64,000 nucleotides of DNA from Sediminibacillus terrae (lineage in GTDB: Bacteria > Bacillota > Bacilli > Bacillales > Amphibacillaceae): NCBI RefSeq assembly GCF_009602435.1, contig NZ_VZDQ01000026.1:248001-312000 (forward strand), read 5' to 3'. Positions within the stretch are counted from its first letter, which is position 1. Every line of letters starts with the position of its first letter. The notes under the pieces are model-generated. The model was not told where the DNA came from and did not search any database. It was given only the letters and a program-made list of their open reading frames with translations. Position numbers and translations under genes: made by a program. Below, in pieces: positions 9,524-18,521 of the stretch.

Positions 9524-11398
9524 TTACTTTAACTCCCCGATGCATTTGGCTTTGACGACGCAATTTTTCCCAAGTTCCTTTGCTTGATAAAGAGCTTCGT
9601 CCGCCCTGTCAAAAACGTTTCCCGAACGCTGATCCTGCCCTTTGTTCCAATAGGACACACCTACTGATATCGTGACCGTAGGTTCTGTAAAGGCCTCGAC
9701 TTGCTGGACTAACTGGTGAGCCGTGTCCATGCCGTCATCTATGGAAGCGTTCGGAAGATAAACGGCAAGCTCTTCGCCTCCCCATCTGGCAGCGAAATCG
9801 TCTGTACCTAAGTGTCCTTTTATAATAGAGGCTACTTGAATGATCAGTTCATCTCCCAGCTCGTGCCCATAGGTGTCGTTGAATTTTTTAAAGTCATCGA
9901 TATCGATTAGCAAAAAAGCACCTTGTTCATCCTCGGCCAAGTGTTCCTGAAGCCGTTCATCCAAATATTTTCTTGAATATAGACTGGTGAGATAATCGGT
10001 AATGACCAAGTGTTCCAATTGTTCTCGGAGCATTGAATTGACAAAGGCAAGTGTAGAATGATGAACAAGTGATTGAATAAGCTTAAATGCTTCAAAAGAG
10101 AAATAATATGCATCTGAATGGAGTACGAAAATAGCGCCTTTGATTTGTTTCGACTGTATCATCGGTATAGCCATAACAGAATGATAGGGCAAAAATATGT
10201 CTGGATACTTGATGGAAAAATCGCCAATGAACACAGCATCATGTTGTTTTTTAAGCAGTTCAAGTGTATTGCCCAGGAACTGTTTCGCTTTACTCGACAA
10301 AAAGTAATCCGTACTTCCGTCCAGGACTTCGTATTCCTCCTCGCTGTCTTCCTTGAAGAGAATGAAGCCGATCTCTTCCGCACCGAATTTATCCTTGATT
10401 TGCCGATTCACAAAAGTAGTCGTTTCAATTAACCGCAAGTTCGAATTCAAGGTATGGGACGTTTCGTTAATCAATTGCAGGTCTTCAATCAATTGTTTAG
10501 ACTGTTGATAAAGACGGGCATTTTCCATTGCATTTCCAGCTTCGTTCGCCAACAAGGTGATAAAATCCACTTCTTCTGCCGGGAAAGCAGTCACAGTGGA
10601 AGCATAGATTTGCAACACGCCATATACCCCTTGCTTGCCTTTGAGCGGAATATATAAGTTCGATTCGCAGGTTTCCTTTATTTGTTCGTATTGGACTTCT
10701 CCGGTAAGGAAAGCATGGACACTAAACCGGTTAGTAACATTATCATTATAAATCAACTCTTTAGTAGGCAGGTCATCCGCCCCCGGAAACTCCTGGGACA
10801 GGTATAAATAATAATCAAATCCCGGATAAACGTTCTGCAATGTAGAGATAATTTCTTCCAATACATCTTTCGTATGAATGGATGCATGAAAGGATGACGT
10901 AACCCGGTATAAAATCCGGTGATTGTAGTTGTTTTTCGCAGTATGTATGTAATTGGATATAATACGCAGTTGACCGGAGATTTCTTCTGCTATCGTCCTG
11001 CATTCCTTCCGACACCAATCCGTAATTACATCTGTGGCTATAAAAAGAAATCCAAGCTTTTTTTCTTCATCCCTTAATGGAAGCAACAAAGACTGAAGAG
11101 AAGACGGACAAACGAACACCTCATCACCTGCTTCCACAGAATCATCCTTCGAAGCTATAGAATCCGGAAGGGTCCCCACTGTCAATTTTTCCAGCTCAGA
11201 ATCATCGGTTTTCAAGCTATAACCATTTTTCCACGGATCGTAATAAAAAATGGCCGCAAATCGCACAGGTATGAATTGCTTGATTTTCTGACAAATTTTC
11301 GCAATCACTTCATCAATGGCAGGGGCACTTTCTTGCATGAAAGCATCGAGCATGCGGTACCAGCATTCACACCTCGATAATCTATTGTTGGTATCCAT
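9524..11398 (-). CDS. dgcP: Diguanylate cyclase DgcP (GAF-GAF-GGDEF)
   Basis: A 624-residue enzyme that makes cyclic di-GMP from two GTP, matching B. subtilis DgcP (YtrP) by order and domain plan. The N-terminal two thirds carry GAF-type sensor modules; the C-terminal GGDEF domain begins near residue 460 (TDYLTSLYSRKYLDERL). The signature is GGEEL at 540-544, an active variant. The RxxD product-inhibition site normally five residues earlier is missing (LGTDDFAARW), so feedback inhibition is probably absent. No membrane segment is visible, so it should be cytoplasmic. Monocistronic, convergent with ytsP. Confidence 0.92.
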   Translation of the reverse strand: MDTNNRLSRCECWYRMLDAFMQESAPAIDEVIAKICQKIKQFIPVRFAAIFYYDPWKNGYSLKTDDSELEKLTVGTLPDSIASKDDSVEAGDEVFVCPSSLQSLLLPLRDEEKKLGFLFIATDVITDWCRKECRTIAEEISGQLRIISNYIHTAKNNYNHRILYRVTSSFHASIHTKDVLEEIISTLQNVYPGFDYYLYLSQEFPGADDLPTKELIYNDNVTNRFSVHAFLTGEVQYEQIKETCESNLYIPLKGKQGVYGVLQIYASTVTAFPAEEVDFITLLANEAGNAMENARLYQQSKQLIEDLQLINETSHTLNSNLRLIETTTFVNRQIKDKFGAEEIGFILFKEDSEEEYEVLDGSTDYFLSSKAKQFLGNTLELLKKQHDAVFIGDFSIKYPDIFLPYHSVMAIPMIQSKQIKGAIFVLHSDAYYFSFEAFKLIQSLVHHSTLAFVNSMLREQLEHLVITDYLTSLYSRKYLDERLQEHLAEDEQGAFLLIDIDDFKKFNDTYGHELGDELIIQVASIIKGHLGTDDFAARWGGEELAVYLPNASIDDGMDTAHQLVQQVEAFTEPTVTISVGVSYWNKGQDQRSGNVFDRADEALYQAKELGKNCVVKAKCIGELK

Positions 11399-11624
11399 AA
11401 ATTCTCACCTATCATTAGTAGGGCTGCTTACCACTGATGGGAAGCGCCTGGAATGTTATGTTCTCTTCTATCTGTTAACGAAAATAATTATAAATATGAT
11501 ATAATCATGTTTTCCACGTATTAAGCGGATATAGGAGATATATCCTAATTATATATGATTAAACCTTCTTTTCCTACTTATTTCCTAGAATAATTCCGAA
11601 TATTTGTATTCAAGCAAACGGCCC

Positions 11625-11653
11625 TTGACTTCTCTATCCAAAAAAACTATAAT
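11625..11653 (+). promoter_or_regulatory. rpsD promoter
   Basis: TTGACT at 11625-11630 and TATAAT at 11648-11653 with a 17-bp spacer, a near-consensus sigma-A promoter about 190 bp upstream of the S4 start codon. Confidence 0.85.
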
Positions 11654-11659
11654 GGACTT

Positions 11660-11838
11660 TGTGTAAAAAAGGTAGCCTAAGTGAACCTCCGACTGTTTCA
11701 TTTTGTTCCTTATAGATTGTAAGGTGTATCGTGTAACTCTCTGCTGCTGGAGCGATGGTACATGAAAACAAAATGGGCAGCGATCGGGAACACACTGTCT
11801 TATTTTATGCAAATCTTATATATAAAGGAGAAGATGTA
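11660..11838 (+). promoter_or_regulatory. Candidate S4 autoregulatory leader
   Basis: The long leader between the promoter and rpsD contains long-range complementary segments CATTTTGTT (11699-11707) and AACAAAATG (11767-11775) and several local hairpins. In B. subtilis, rpsD mRNA is repressed by S4 binding to its leader; the position and size fit that mechanism. The fold has not been computed. Confidence 0.6.
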
Positions 11839-11840
11839 CA

Positions 11841-12443
11841 ATGGCTCGCTATACAGGTCCTGTATGGAAAAAGTCTCGTCGTCTCGGAATTTCTTTAACT
11901 GGTACTGGCAAGGAACTAGATAAACGTCCTTACGCCCCAGGTCAACATGGTGCCAACCAGCGCCGCAAATTATCTGAATATGGTCTTCAATTGCAAGAGA
12001 AGCAAAAGCTTCGCTTCATGTACGGAATTAACGAACGTCAATTCCGTCGCTTGTTCGACCAGGCTGGAAAAATGAAAGGTATCCATGGTGAAAACTTCAT
12101 GATCCTTCTCGAATCCCGTTTGGATAACCTGGTTTACCGTCTGGGTCTTGCCCGCACTCGCAGACAAGCACGCCAGCTTGTAAGCCACGGTCATGTTACC
12201 GTCGATGGCGGACGCGTGGACATTGCTTCCTACCGAGTGAAGCCAGGACAAGTGATTGGTCTTCGTGAAAAGTCACAAAGTCTTAATATCGTTAAAGAAG
12301 CTGTGGAAACAAACAACTTTGTTCCTGAATACCTATCTTTCAATGAAGATGCTTTGGAAGGAACTTACACTCGTTTCCCTGAACGTTCTGAACTTCCAGC
12401 AGAAATCAACGAAGCGCTTATCGTTGAATTCTACTCTCGTTAA
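11841..12443 (+). CDS. rpsD: 30S ribosomal protein S4
   Basis: A 200-residue S4, primary 16S rRNA binder in the small-subunit body and an autogenous repressor. The N-terminal half has the typical [11 protein letters not shown] and RPYAPGQHG segments; the S4 RNA-binding fold lies at about 90-155 ([31 protein letters not shown]). The cysteine-free form of the N-terminus is the usual Bacillus type. AAAGGAG precedes the ATG. Its final codons (FYSR and stop) form the left attachment repeat of the island that follows, yet the reading frame is kept intact. Confidence 0.98.
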   Translation: MARYTGPVWKKSRRLGISLTGTGKELDKRPYAPGQHGANQRRKLSEYGLQLQEKQKLRFMYGINERQFRRLFDQAGKMKGIHGENFMILLESRLDNLVYRLGLARTRRQARQLVSHGHVTVDGGRVDIASYRVKPGQVIGLREKSQSLNIVKEAVETNNFVPEYLSFNEDALEGTYTRFPERSELPAEINEALIVEFYSR

Positions 12444-12444
12444 T
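12429..12444. repeat. attL: 3' end of rpsD
   Basis: TTCTACTCTCGTTAAT, identical to 26944-26959. This direct repeat brackets the integrase-bearing island and includes the rpsD stop codon, which is how site-specific elements use a gene end without breaking it. Confidence 0.85.
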
Positions 12445-12468
12445 CGAGATAGACAGTATAGTAAATGC

Positions 12469-12514
12469 AAAAAAGCCTTGAAAATGTTGTTTTACCAACG
12501 CTTCAAGGCTTTTT
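12469..12514 (+). terminator. Terminator after rpsD carried by the island
   Basis: Arms AAAAAGCCTTGAA and TTCAAGGCTTTTT (about 12470-12482 and 12502-12514) with further GTTG/CAAC pairing in the loop. It is inside attL, so it belongs to the island and replaces the displaced chromosomal terminator at 26972-27008. Confidence 0.8.
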
Positions 12515-12562
12515 CTTTTACATTGATTTTTGCAAAGTGATGCAAAAAGATGCACGTTTTTT

Positions 12563-12592
12563 CGGCTAGTTTTCGGCTGTTTTTCGGCTAAC
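12563..12592. repeat. Three tandem 11-bp TTCGGCT repeats near attL
   Basis: CGGCT cores at 12563, 12574 and 12585 follow each other at an exact 11-bp period. Two related copies (cores at 26869 and 26881) lie just inside attR, in the 3' end of the integrase gene. Likely arm-type binding sites for integrase or an excision factor; inference. Confidence 0.6.
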
Positions 12593-12632
12593 AAATTAAA
12601 GCATGGGCAGATGCAGATAAAGGAAGGTTAAT
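12593..12632. repeat. Island repeat R, copy 1 (inverted)
   Basis: A 40-bp sequence containing AGCATGGGCAGATGCAGATA. Its reverse complement shares 32 bp with 24096-24127 and 33 bp with 25653-25685, so it contains the union of both other copies. Confidence 0.8.
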
Positions 12633-12708
12633 TCAGTGCTAATCTTTAAGTGTTCTTGTCCGTCTCGCATTAATTTTAGTTAATTTCTAAGGAAAGGAAG
12701 TACATATC

Positions 12709-14475
12709 TTGAATTCTGAGAAGATAGAGAAGATTGCAGTAAGTAAGATACAGTATGAGATTTTCCAAAGTGATTTTTTAAAAGATGAAATTCCAGTAAA
12801 TGATAAAACACCGTCATGGGATGGAGAGATATGGGTTTACGATAACCAAGAACAAAAAAAAGAACAACTCACAGGTAAGGTTCCAGTTCAGATTAAGGGC
12901 AAGGAAGTCTCAAATTTTAGTACAGTTGCAAAGTATCAAATAGAAAAAGCTGATCTAAACAATTATTATCACGACGGTGGAATACTTTTCTTTTTAGTTG
13001 AAATAGTTTCAGTAGATGAAACTCAAATTTATTATTTGGACTTATTACCAATTGATTTAAAACAAACCTTAGCAGATATGGGAAATCAAAAGTCAATTAT
13101 AAAATATTTTAAAAAGCTAGACAGTTACAGTAACTCACTTGTTACGGTATGTAAGAACTTTATATTACATAGTGAAAAGCAACCTTTGCCTTTATTAATT
13201 GATCAAGCATTTGCATACGACAGTTATAAAATTAAAACTTTTAGTCCTTCTCAATATTCAATTCATGATTATCTATTAGAACACGGAACCTATGCTTATG
13301 GACACGTTGAAAATTTAGGTCTAGATATACCGCTTTATAGAATGGACATTGAAACAATTGAGTATGAAACAGACTTGTGGGTGGGCATTAACAATACCAC
13401 GTGGTATACAGAAGTTAAACGAGAAATTTCCAAAGAGTATGTAAAACTGAAATTTGGTAATTCATTTGAAATAATTATTAATAAATCAACAACTGGATCA
13501 ATAAATCGTCAAAAACCTTTAAAAATTAACTTTAAAGAAAAAGGTCCTATATCTGACCGTGTTAAAGATTCCAAATTTATGTTAGAGATGATTGATCAGA
13601 AAACAATAAATATAAATGGGTCGATTATCGAATTAAATAAATTTGAAGACTCTTTCAAACTGAAAAATCTCCCAAATTATATTAAAAATCTTGAAGAAGT
13701 TATCGAAACCTTCAAAAAATTAAATATTAATTTTAATGAAGACACTAAAGATTTTACAGAAGAAGAATTAAAAACATTAAATGCCCTTGTAAACATTTTT
13801 TATAAAGGTGAGCAAAATAACATAAAGACAACTCCTGAAAATCCGTTTCTTCAATTTAAAATTGGAAACTATAAAATTGTACTTTTTACAGCGCAAGTAC
13901 AAGATAAAAAGAAAGCATTTGATCTTTTCAATTTAACAGATCTTCAAAAGTATTTAAAAATAAGGGTAACTTTTGAAGATAGTTCTGAAATGGTCGATCA
14001 TAGCCCATTTTTAATAATTGATGCAAATATTCTTGTAGAAATTTCTAACTTCGACCCTAAAGTGGTAGAATCATCTTTCAAGTCTTTAACCTCTAATAAT
14101 GAGATAAGTTTAATGCTAACTAATAACTATATGTTACAGCTGTTAAACTATTACGACCAACATAACGATCGTAAAGAACTGTTAGATTTAAGTTTAAATA
14201 TCTTTGATCATTTATTGACTCTTTCTTCTGATAATATTACTTTTTATCTAAATAGAATGCAGATTATAAAAAGGATGAGGCAATTCACAGAACAGGAAAA
14301 AGAGGATATTTTAAAGATGAAAAGAAAGCAATCTTATACATCTGACGTACTTTGTGCATTTTATATCTTATTAGAGAGTAAGATTGAATTTGATATTACC
14401 TACAGTAAATTAACTGAAGAACAACAAGAGCGTTTTTCTAAATTTCCATTCTATAATCTTACAAAACAATGGTAA
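12709..14475 (+). CDS. DUF4365-like protein with PD-(D/E)xK-type N-terminus, candidate defence cargo
   Basis: A 588-residue AT-rich gene product. The N-terminal 65 residues have an alpha helix followed by WDGEIWVYD (38-40 DGE) and VPVQIKGKE (Q61, K63), the layout of DUF4365 and other PD-(D/E)xK nuclease-like domains in their QxK variant. The remaining 500 residues show no motif I can name; the C-terminal third looks helical and repeat-like. No signal peptide or membrane segment. Start is TTG at 12709 with AAGGAAAGGAAG upstream. It reads against the island's late genes and sits next to attL, the usual place for accessory genes. Nuclease and defence roles are inferred from the motif and location only. 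Confidence 0.65.
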   Translation: MNSEKIEKIAVSKIQYEIFQSDFLKDEIPVNDKTPSWDGEIWVYDNQEQKKEQLTGKVPVQIKGKEVSNFSTVAKYQIEKADLNNYYHDGGILFFLVEIVSVDETQIYYLDLLPIDLKQTLADMGNQKSIIKYFKKLDSYSNSLVTVCKNFILHSEKQPLPLLIDQAFAYDSYKIKTFSPSQYSIHDYLLEHGTYAYGHVENLGLDIPLYRMDIETIEYETDLWVGINNTTWYTEVKREISKEYVKLKFGNSFEIIINKSTTGSINRQKPLKINFKEKGPISDRVKDSKFMLEMIDQKTININGSIIELNKFEDSFKLKNLPNYIKNLEEVIETFKKLNINFNEDTKDFTEEELKTLNALVNIFYKGEQNNIKTTPENPFLQFKIGNYKIVLFTAQVQDKKKAFDLFNLTDLQKYLKIRVTFEDSSEMVDHSPFLIIDANILVEISNFDPKVVESSFKSLTSNNEISLMLTNNYMLQLLNYYDQHNDRKELLDLSLNIFDHLLTLSSDNITFYLNRMQIIKRMRQFTEQEKEDILKMKRKQSYTSDVLCAFYILLESKIEFDITYSKLTEEQQERFSKFPFYNLTKQW

Positions 14476-14488
14476 CCATTAAATTAAA

Positions 14489-14599
14489 TGTAGTACTACA
14501 AAACTTGTAGTACTACAGTTCATATGACTTCTTATAAGTCCCTATCATTTACTATAACGACTGCATTTTCAAAAATAAACATTACAAAATAGTACTACA
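14489..14599. repeat. Palindromes TGTAGTACTACA downstream of the cargo gene
   Basis: Two exact copies of a 12-bp perfect palindrome at 14489-14500 and 14506-14517 and a 10-bp partial copy at 14590-14599. The two full copies can pair with each other as a hairpin ending the cargo gene, or act as operator sites. The rest of 14476-14732 has no gene. Confidence 0.6.
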
Positions 14600-14732
14600 A
14601 AAAAATTCAAAAATTCTCATTGAGGTGCACAGAAGCACCCACGCTACCTATCCTCCCAAGTGAAGAAAAAATTTCATTTCGACAGGGGGGCTACAGCTTC
14701 CAGTCAAAGTCACTTTTCTTTTTTGAGATGAC

Positions 14733-15188
14733 TTATAATCCTAACAATTGCTTTTTCTTTGATTGAAATTCTTCCTCGGTGATCACGCCTTCATCAAGTA
14801 ACTCTTTATACTTTTTTAGTTCATCTGCTTCACTTAGTTGAGAACCGCTTGCTGAACTCATTTCACCTTGTAGGCTCTCAACAAGTTCTTGTAATTCTTT
14901 AGCTTGTTGAAGTTCTTTTTTATTAAATAGAATTGTATTCTCATCTTTCACCGCATTGAATATTCCACCTTTACTTTCAGAAGATCCACTGTACGCGATT
15001 TGCAAATAACCAGTAGTAAGTCCAGGCTCTTTCAATTGGATAGCAGAGATGTTTTTTATTGGCACGCTTTTTTCTCCTTTGGAACCTTGAACCATATAGT
15101 TTTTCATCCCTTTTCTAGTCCATTTCAAATAACCATTTTCCACAGTTACAACATATTTTCCATTTGATTTAAAATAAAATTCAGCCAT
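14733..15188 (-). CDS. DUF4429-like protein with C-terminal SHOCT domain
   Basis: A 151-residue protein. Residues 1-95 form a beta-rich PH/GRAM-like domain of the DUF4429 sort (FKSNGKYVVTVENGYLKWTR, IKNISAIQLKEPG), and the last 30 residues are a SHOCT motif (LKKYKELLDEGVITEEEFQSKKKQLL), a short oligomerisation or nucleic-acid module common in phage and membrane-linked proteins. Function is unknown. It is the last gene of the island's leftward late block, 104 bp after the tape-measure stop, with a good ribosome binding site (AAGGAGGAGTC). Confidence 0.75.
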   Translation of the reverse strand: MAEFYFKSNGKYVVTVENGYLKWTRKGMKNYMVQGSKGEKSVPIKNISAIQLKEPGLTTGYLQIAYSGSSESKGGIFNAVKDENTILFNKKELQQAKELQELVESLQGEMSSASGSQLSEADELKKYKELLDEGVITEEEFQSKKKQLLGL

Positions 15189-15292
15189 TCATGACTCCTC
15201 CTTATAATTCATAATTCGACAGAAAAAAAGAAATTCCTTCCAATAAAAAAAGAGATCGTATTATCACGACCTCGTGGTATCTCAATCCTTTA

Positions 15293-17821
15293 TTAACCTC
15301 GTGGTTTCCTCCTCTTTCGGTTTTGTTTACGATTTAATCCACTCTCTATATCATCAAGAACCAATTCTGCAAGTACTCGTTTGTTCGGTGTTACCATTTG
15401 AATAATTACAGGTTGCTTCTGATCTTGTTGATTCATATTTCTGGCAATACCTTTACCAATGGAGCCAAGCGTTTTATCATTTAGCGGTAATACAGCTTCC
15501 GGTCCAGCTTCCCCAGCTCCTTGTAATCTGCCACCAGATGCTCCAAAGATAGTTGGCTGAGTGAAAATTCCTCCTTTGGCCCACCAATCTACATCTATTC
15601 CAGATGGATAAGATATAGTTTTACCCATAATTGTCCTGCTTCCCCATTCGAGACTGAAATGAGGAAGACTTGGCAGGGAAGGTTTGGGAATTTTTAATCT
15701 CATGTCGGAAAAGAAACCTGTTATTTTATCTACGATTCCACTAACCTTATCCCGAGCTGTTTCAATTGGTGACAGTATTTTATCCTTCGCAGTTTGCATT
15801 ACTTGGCCAGCTCGGTTTTTTAAATCATTAAATTTGTCCAAAGCTCCATCTTTCAAAGAGGTTACTTTATCAACGAAAGCACTTTTTAAATCTGAGGCCT
15901 TTCTTGAAACATTACTTTTAAAACTGGAAACTGCATCTGTTCCGCTTTTTTTAAGTTCATTGAACTTGTCTACTGCACCGTCTTTCAGTTCGGTTGTTTT
16001 ATTTACAAAGTCGTCTTTCATCTGCTTTGCTTTATCTATTGCTCCATCTTTAAAGCCTTTTAGTAGTTTTATTCCCCCATCTTTTAGATCGGTGACTTTA
16101 CCGATAGCACTGTCCTTCATTTGCGAAAACTTATCCACGGCACCATTTTTCATGTCTAAAAACCAGGAAATAAAGTCGGCCGCTAATTTTGGCACAACTT
16201 CTGTTAGCCAGGCGGTAAATTGATTCCATTTTTCACTGAACCAATCTGTAATCGATCCCCAGTTCTTTATAACTAATACAATTCCCGCGATGGCTGCAGC
16301 AATGCCGGCTATAACTAAACCTATAGGTGATATTACAAGAGATAGTGCTCCGACTGCCACTGCTAGAGCTCCAATAGCAGCTGTTGTTGCTGCTATACCT
16401 GCAGTTAGTTTCGGATGTTCGTTTGCCCATTCAACTAAAGTGGAAGTAAATTCAGTAACTTCTGTTACTAAAGGCGTTAATATTATGGACAATTCAGATA
16501 GTGAATCGGTTAACTCTTGTTGAGCTTGTCTCTGTGCAACTACTTCTGGATTTAGTTCTTTATACTTTTCCAAGTAACTACTTAAACCTAGATTTGTTAG
16601 TTGTTCTAAAACATATTGCTGCTCCTGCCCTTTTTCCTTAGCCTTTTCAAGTCCCTCATTAAATTTATCAATATTTGCTCCTGATCGAGATAACAATTCA
16701 TCAAACATTCCTATTGATTGCCCACTTGCTATCGTTTCCTGTACGGCATCTGATAAACCTTCAACATTTAGCGTGTCTGACCATTTTATAGCCGCACCTG
16801 AAATAGACTGTGTAGCCTCTATAATTTGTGTTGGATCGAAACCTGCAGCAATTAGGTTATTTACACCTTCTACTGAAGTTTCAGCATCCCTAGAAACCAA
16901 CTGCATTTCATTAAAAGCTCCGTTTACATCATCCATACTTAATCCGGCCGTGCTAGCACTCGTGTTAAGTCTGGCCAAAGCTGTATTATAATCTTCCATA
17001 CTAGTTACTAATCCACCAATAGCGGCTGCTGGAGCCGCTCCTGCAATTGACTGTAATCCACCCTTTAAATGTTTTCCTACAGATTTACCTGCCTTTCGGC
17101 CCTTATCCTCCAAATCCTGAAGTGATCTATTAAATTTACTTATATCAGCCCTAGCTTCGTTTAACCTAGTTTCCATTTGCAATACTTCTACTGAATTTTC
17201 CCCATAAATTTTCTTTGTAGCTTCTAACTGTCTTTCAAGATTATTTACTGCCCTATCTGCTAATTTAATTTGTGAGGTTAATTGTTTATGTGATAATTCT
17301 ACTTTTTGAGCTTCAGTGGCATTCGCACCAAGTTCAGTTTTCTGTAATTTAAAGGATGAGGTTAGCTTCTTTTGTTCAGCTTCCAATAAGTTAGCTTCAT
17401 TCTTCAAACCAGAAAGCATTTGTTCCGCTTCTCTCACTTCCTGTGATTGTTCTGTCAATTCTCCATTTACTCGATCGAGAGACTTTTGCAAGGATGCTTC
17501 GGCCTTTTCTGCATCCAATAACTTTCCATACATTTGAGTAAGTTGCCCAGTAGTATTCTTGGTATCTTTGCTCATTTCCTCATATTGTGTTCGGAGCATC
17601 TTTGTTCGCTTTTGAGCTCCTTCCATCTGGATTTCAAGCTTTTTCTTTTCAGCTCTCAATTTATCAGTGGCAGTAGCATCATTACCCATTGCCGCAATAT
17701 GGTTCTTGTACTCTTTTGCGGCAGTATTCATAACTGAATTAATTTCACGCAACGTTTCAGCATATTTTACCTGGCCATCCATTTTAAAATTGAGAACGAC
17801 ATTTTTTTCTTTATCCGGCAT
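15293..17821 (-). CDS. Phage tail tape-measure protein
   Basis: An 842-residue protein with the build of a tape-measure protein of siphovirus tails, which sets tail length and helps DNA ejection. The first 280 residues are coiled coil; a hydrophobic stretch follows at about 500-560 (IAATTAAIGALAVAVGALSL and on); the region after it has imprecise repeats of the form LKDGAxDKFxxLK. I start at 17821 (MPDKEKN) because AGGAG lies 8 nt upstream; an earlier start would add 21 residues without a better site. No tail tube, chaperone or baseplate genes accompany it, which is unusual for a tape-measure gene. Confidence 0.88.
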   Translation of the reverse strand: MPDKEKNVVLNFKMDGQVKYAETLREINSVMNTAAKEYKNHIAAMGNDATATDKLRAEKKKLEIQMEGAQKRTKMLRTQYEEMSKDTKNTTGQLTQMYGKLLDAEKAEASLQKSLDRVNGELTEQSQEVREAEQMLSGLKNEANLLEAEQKKLTSSFKLQKTELGANATEAQKVELSHKQLTSQIKLADRAVNNLERQLEATKKIYGENSVEVLQMETRLNEARADISKFNRSLQDLEDKGRKAGKSVGKHLKGGLQSIAGAAPAAAIGGLVTSMEDYNTALARLNTSASTAGLSMDDVNGAFNEMQLVSRDAETSVEGVNNLIAAGFDPTQIIEATQSISGAAIKWSDTLNVEGLSDAVQETIASGQSIGMFDELLSRSGANIDKFNEGLEKAKEKGQEQQYVLEQLTNLGLSSYLEKYKELNPEVVAQRQAQQELTDSLSELSIILTPLVTEVTEFTSTLVEWANEHPKLTAGIAATTAAIGALAVAVGALSLVISPIGLVIAGIAAAIAGIVLVIKNWGSITDWFSEKWNQFTAWLTEVVPKLAADFISWFLDMKNGAVDKFSQMKDSAIGKVTDLKDGGIKLLKGFKDGAIDKAKQMKDDFVNKTTELKDGAVDKFNELKKSGTDAVSSFKSNVSRKASDLKSAFVDKVTSLKDGALDKFNDLKNRAGQVMQTAKDKILSPIETARDKVSGIVDKITGFFSDMRLKIPKPSLPSLPHFSLEWGSRTIMGKTISYPSGIDVDWWAKGGIFTQPTIFGASGGRLQGAGEAGPEAVLPLNDKTLGSIGKGIARNMNQQDQKQPVIIQMVTPNKRVLAELVLDDIESGLNRKQNRKRRKPRG

Positions 17822-17909
17822 GTATATCACTCCTCTAATCTTCCAAAATAAAAAGGACACAAGAAACTTGTTAAAGTTACTCATGTCCGCTGGTATGTCC
17901 AGTAGGATT

Positions 17910-18095
17910 TTAATATTTAATTTTTTTTATAGTATCCAATTGCTTCAGTTTATTATTATGGAATTTAATGTTTACTTCTCCATATTCTAATGGCTCCATT
18001 ATAGTAACTTTACCGTTTTTAACAAGTATTAACCCATCTATCATTCCCATGGCATCAATGATATTTTGAAATTCATCTAGTTTTTTGTTTTCCAA
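17910..18095 (-). CDS. XtrA/YqaO-like small phage protein
   Basis: About 61 residues. The segment GLILVKNGKVTIMEPLEYGE and the VNIKFHNNKLKQLD that follows resemble the XtrA/YqaO and DUF2292 proteins of Bacillus prophages, whose function is unknown. A TTG start at 18095 with AAGGGTG 6 nt before is preferred; GTG at 18104 is possible but would overlap its own ribosome binding site. It overlaps the end of the preceding gene, implying coupled translation. Confidence 0.65.
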   Translation of the reverse strand: MENKKLDEFQNIIDAMGMIDGLILVKNGKVTIMEPLEYGEVNIKFHNNKLKQLDTIKKIKY

Positions 18096-18483
18096 GTACT
18101 TCACCCTTTAGATAGGCCCCGAGTTTATTTTCTAAATCATGAGCTTTTTGATTGGAATTTATAAAAGTTGACTTGTCAAGATCTCTTTCCCCCTCGCTTA
18201 ATGAATCTATCAATATGTTTACTGCTTTCAATCTAAATTCAATGGATTCCATAAGCATTTTGACTACGTCCTTGTACCGCATGCATAACAATTTATTTTT
18301 TTTAATTCTATGAGACAGTTTTTCAAAATCCATCTTAATCTGTTTATTTAGCTTTCGGTAATCCTTACGATCCTCTTCCTTTAATTCATCTAATCTCTGA
18401 TTTACAAATCGACTACAAATTTCATAATAATCTTTCACGTGGGTAACTACTTGATGATTAACTGATTTACTAATTTTAACCAC
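18073..18483 (-). CDS. Unrecognised helical protein between capsid and tape-measure genes
   Basis: A 136-residue, lysine-rich, almost entirely helical protein (GTG start, weak ribosome binding site). No family recognised. It lies 38 bp after the capsid gene and before the tape-measure gene. Capsid-associated or scaffold-like roles are possible on position alone, but nothing in the sequence proves it. Confidence 0.6.
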   Translation of the reverse strand: MVKISKSVNHQVVTHVKDYYEICSRFVNQRLDELKEEDRKDYRKLNKQIKMDFEKLSHRIKKNKLLCMRYKDVVKMLMESIEFRLKAVNILIDSLSEGERDLDKSTFINSNQKAHDLENKLGAYLKGEVLGKQKTR

Positions 18484-18521
18484 CTCTTATCGGCTTTCTT
18501 TTTTTCCTATAGACCCTATGA

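Larger units (their letters stand above)
11399..11840. other. rpsD promoter and leader region
   Basis: Gene-free. It holds the promoter at 11625-11653 and an untranslated leader of about 180 nt described separately. Confidence 0.7.

Noticed and set aside
15684-16223. Rightward 179-codon frame inside the tape-measure gene
   Set aside because: It is the antisense shadow of the repetitive tape-measure coding sequence.
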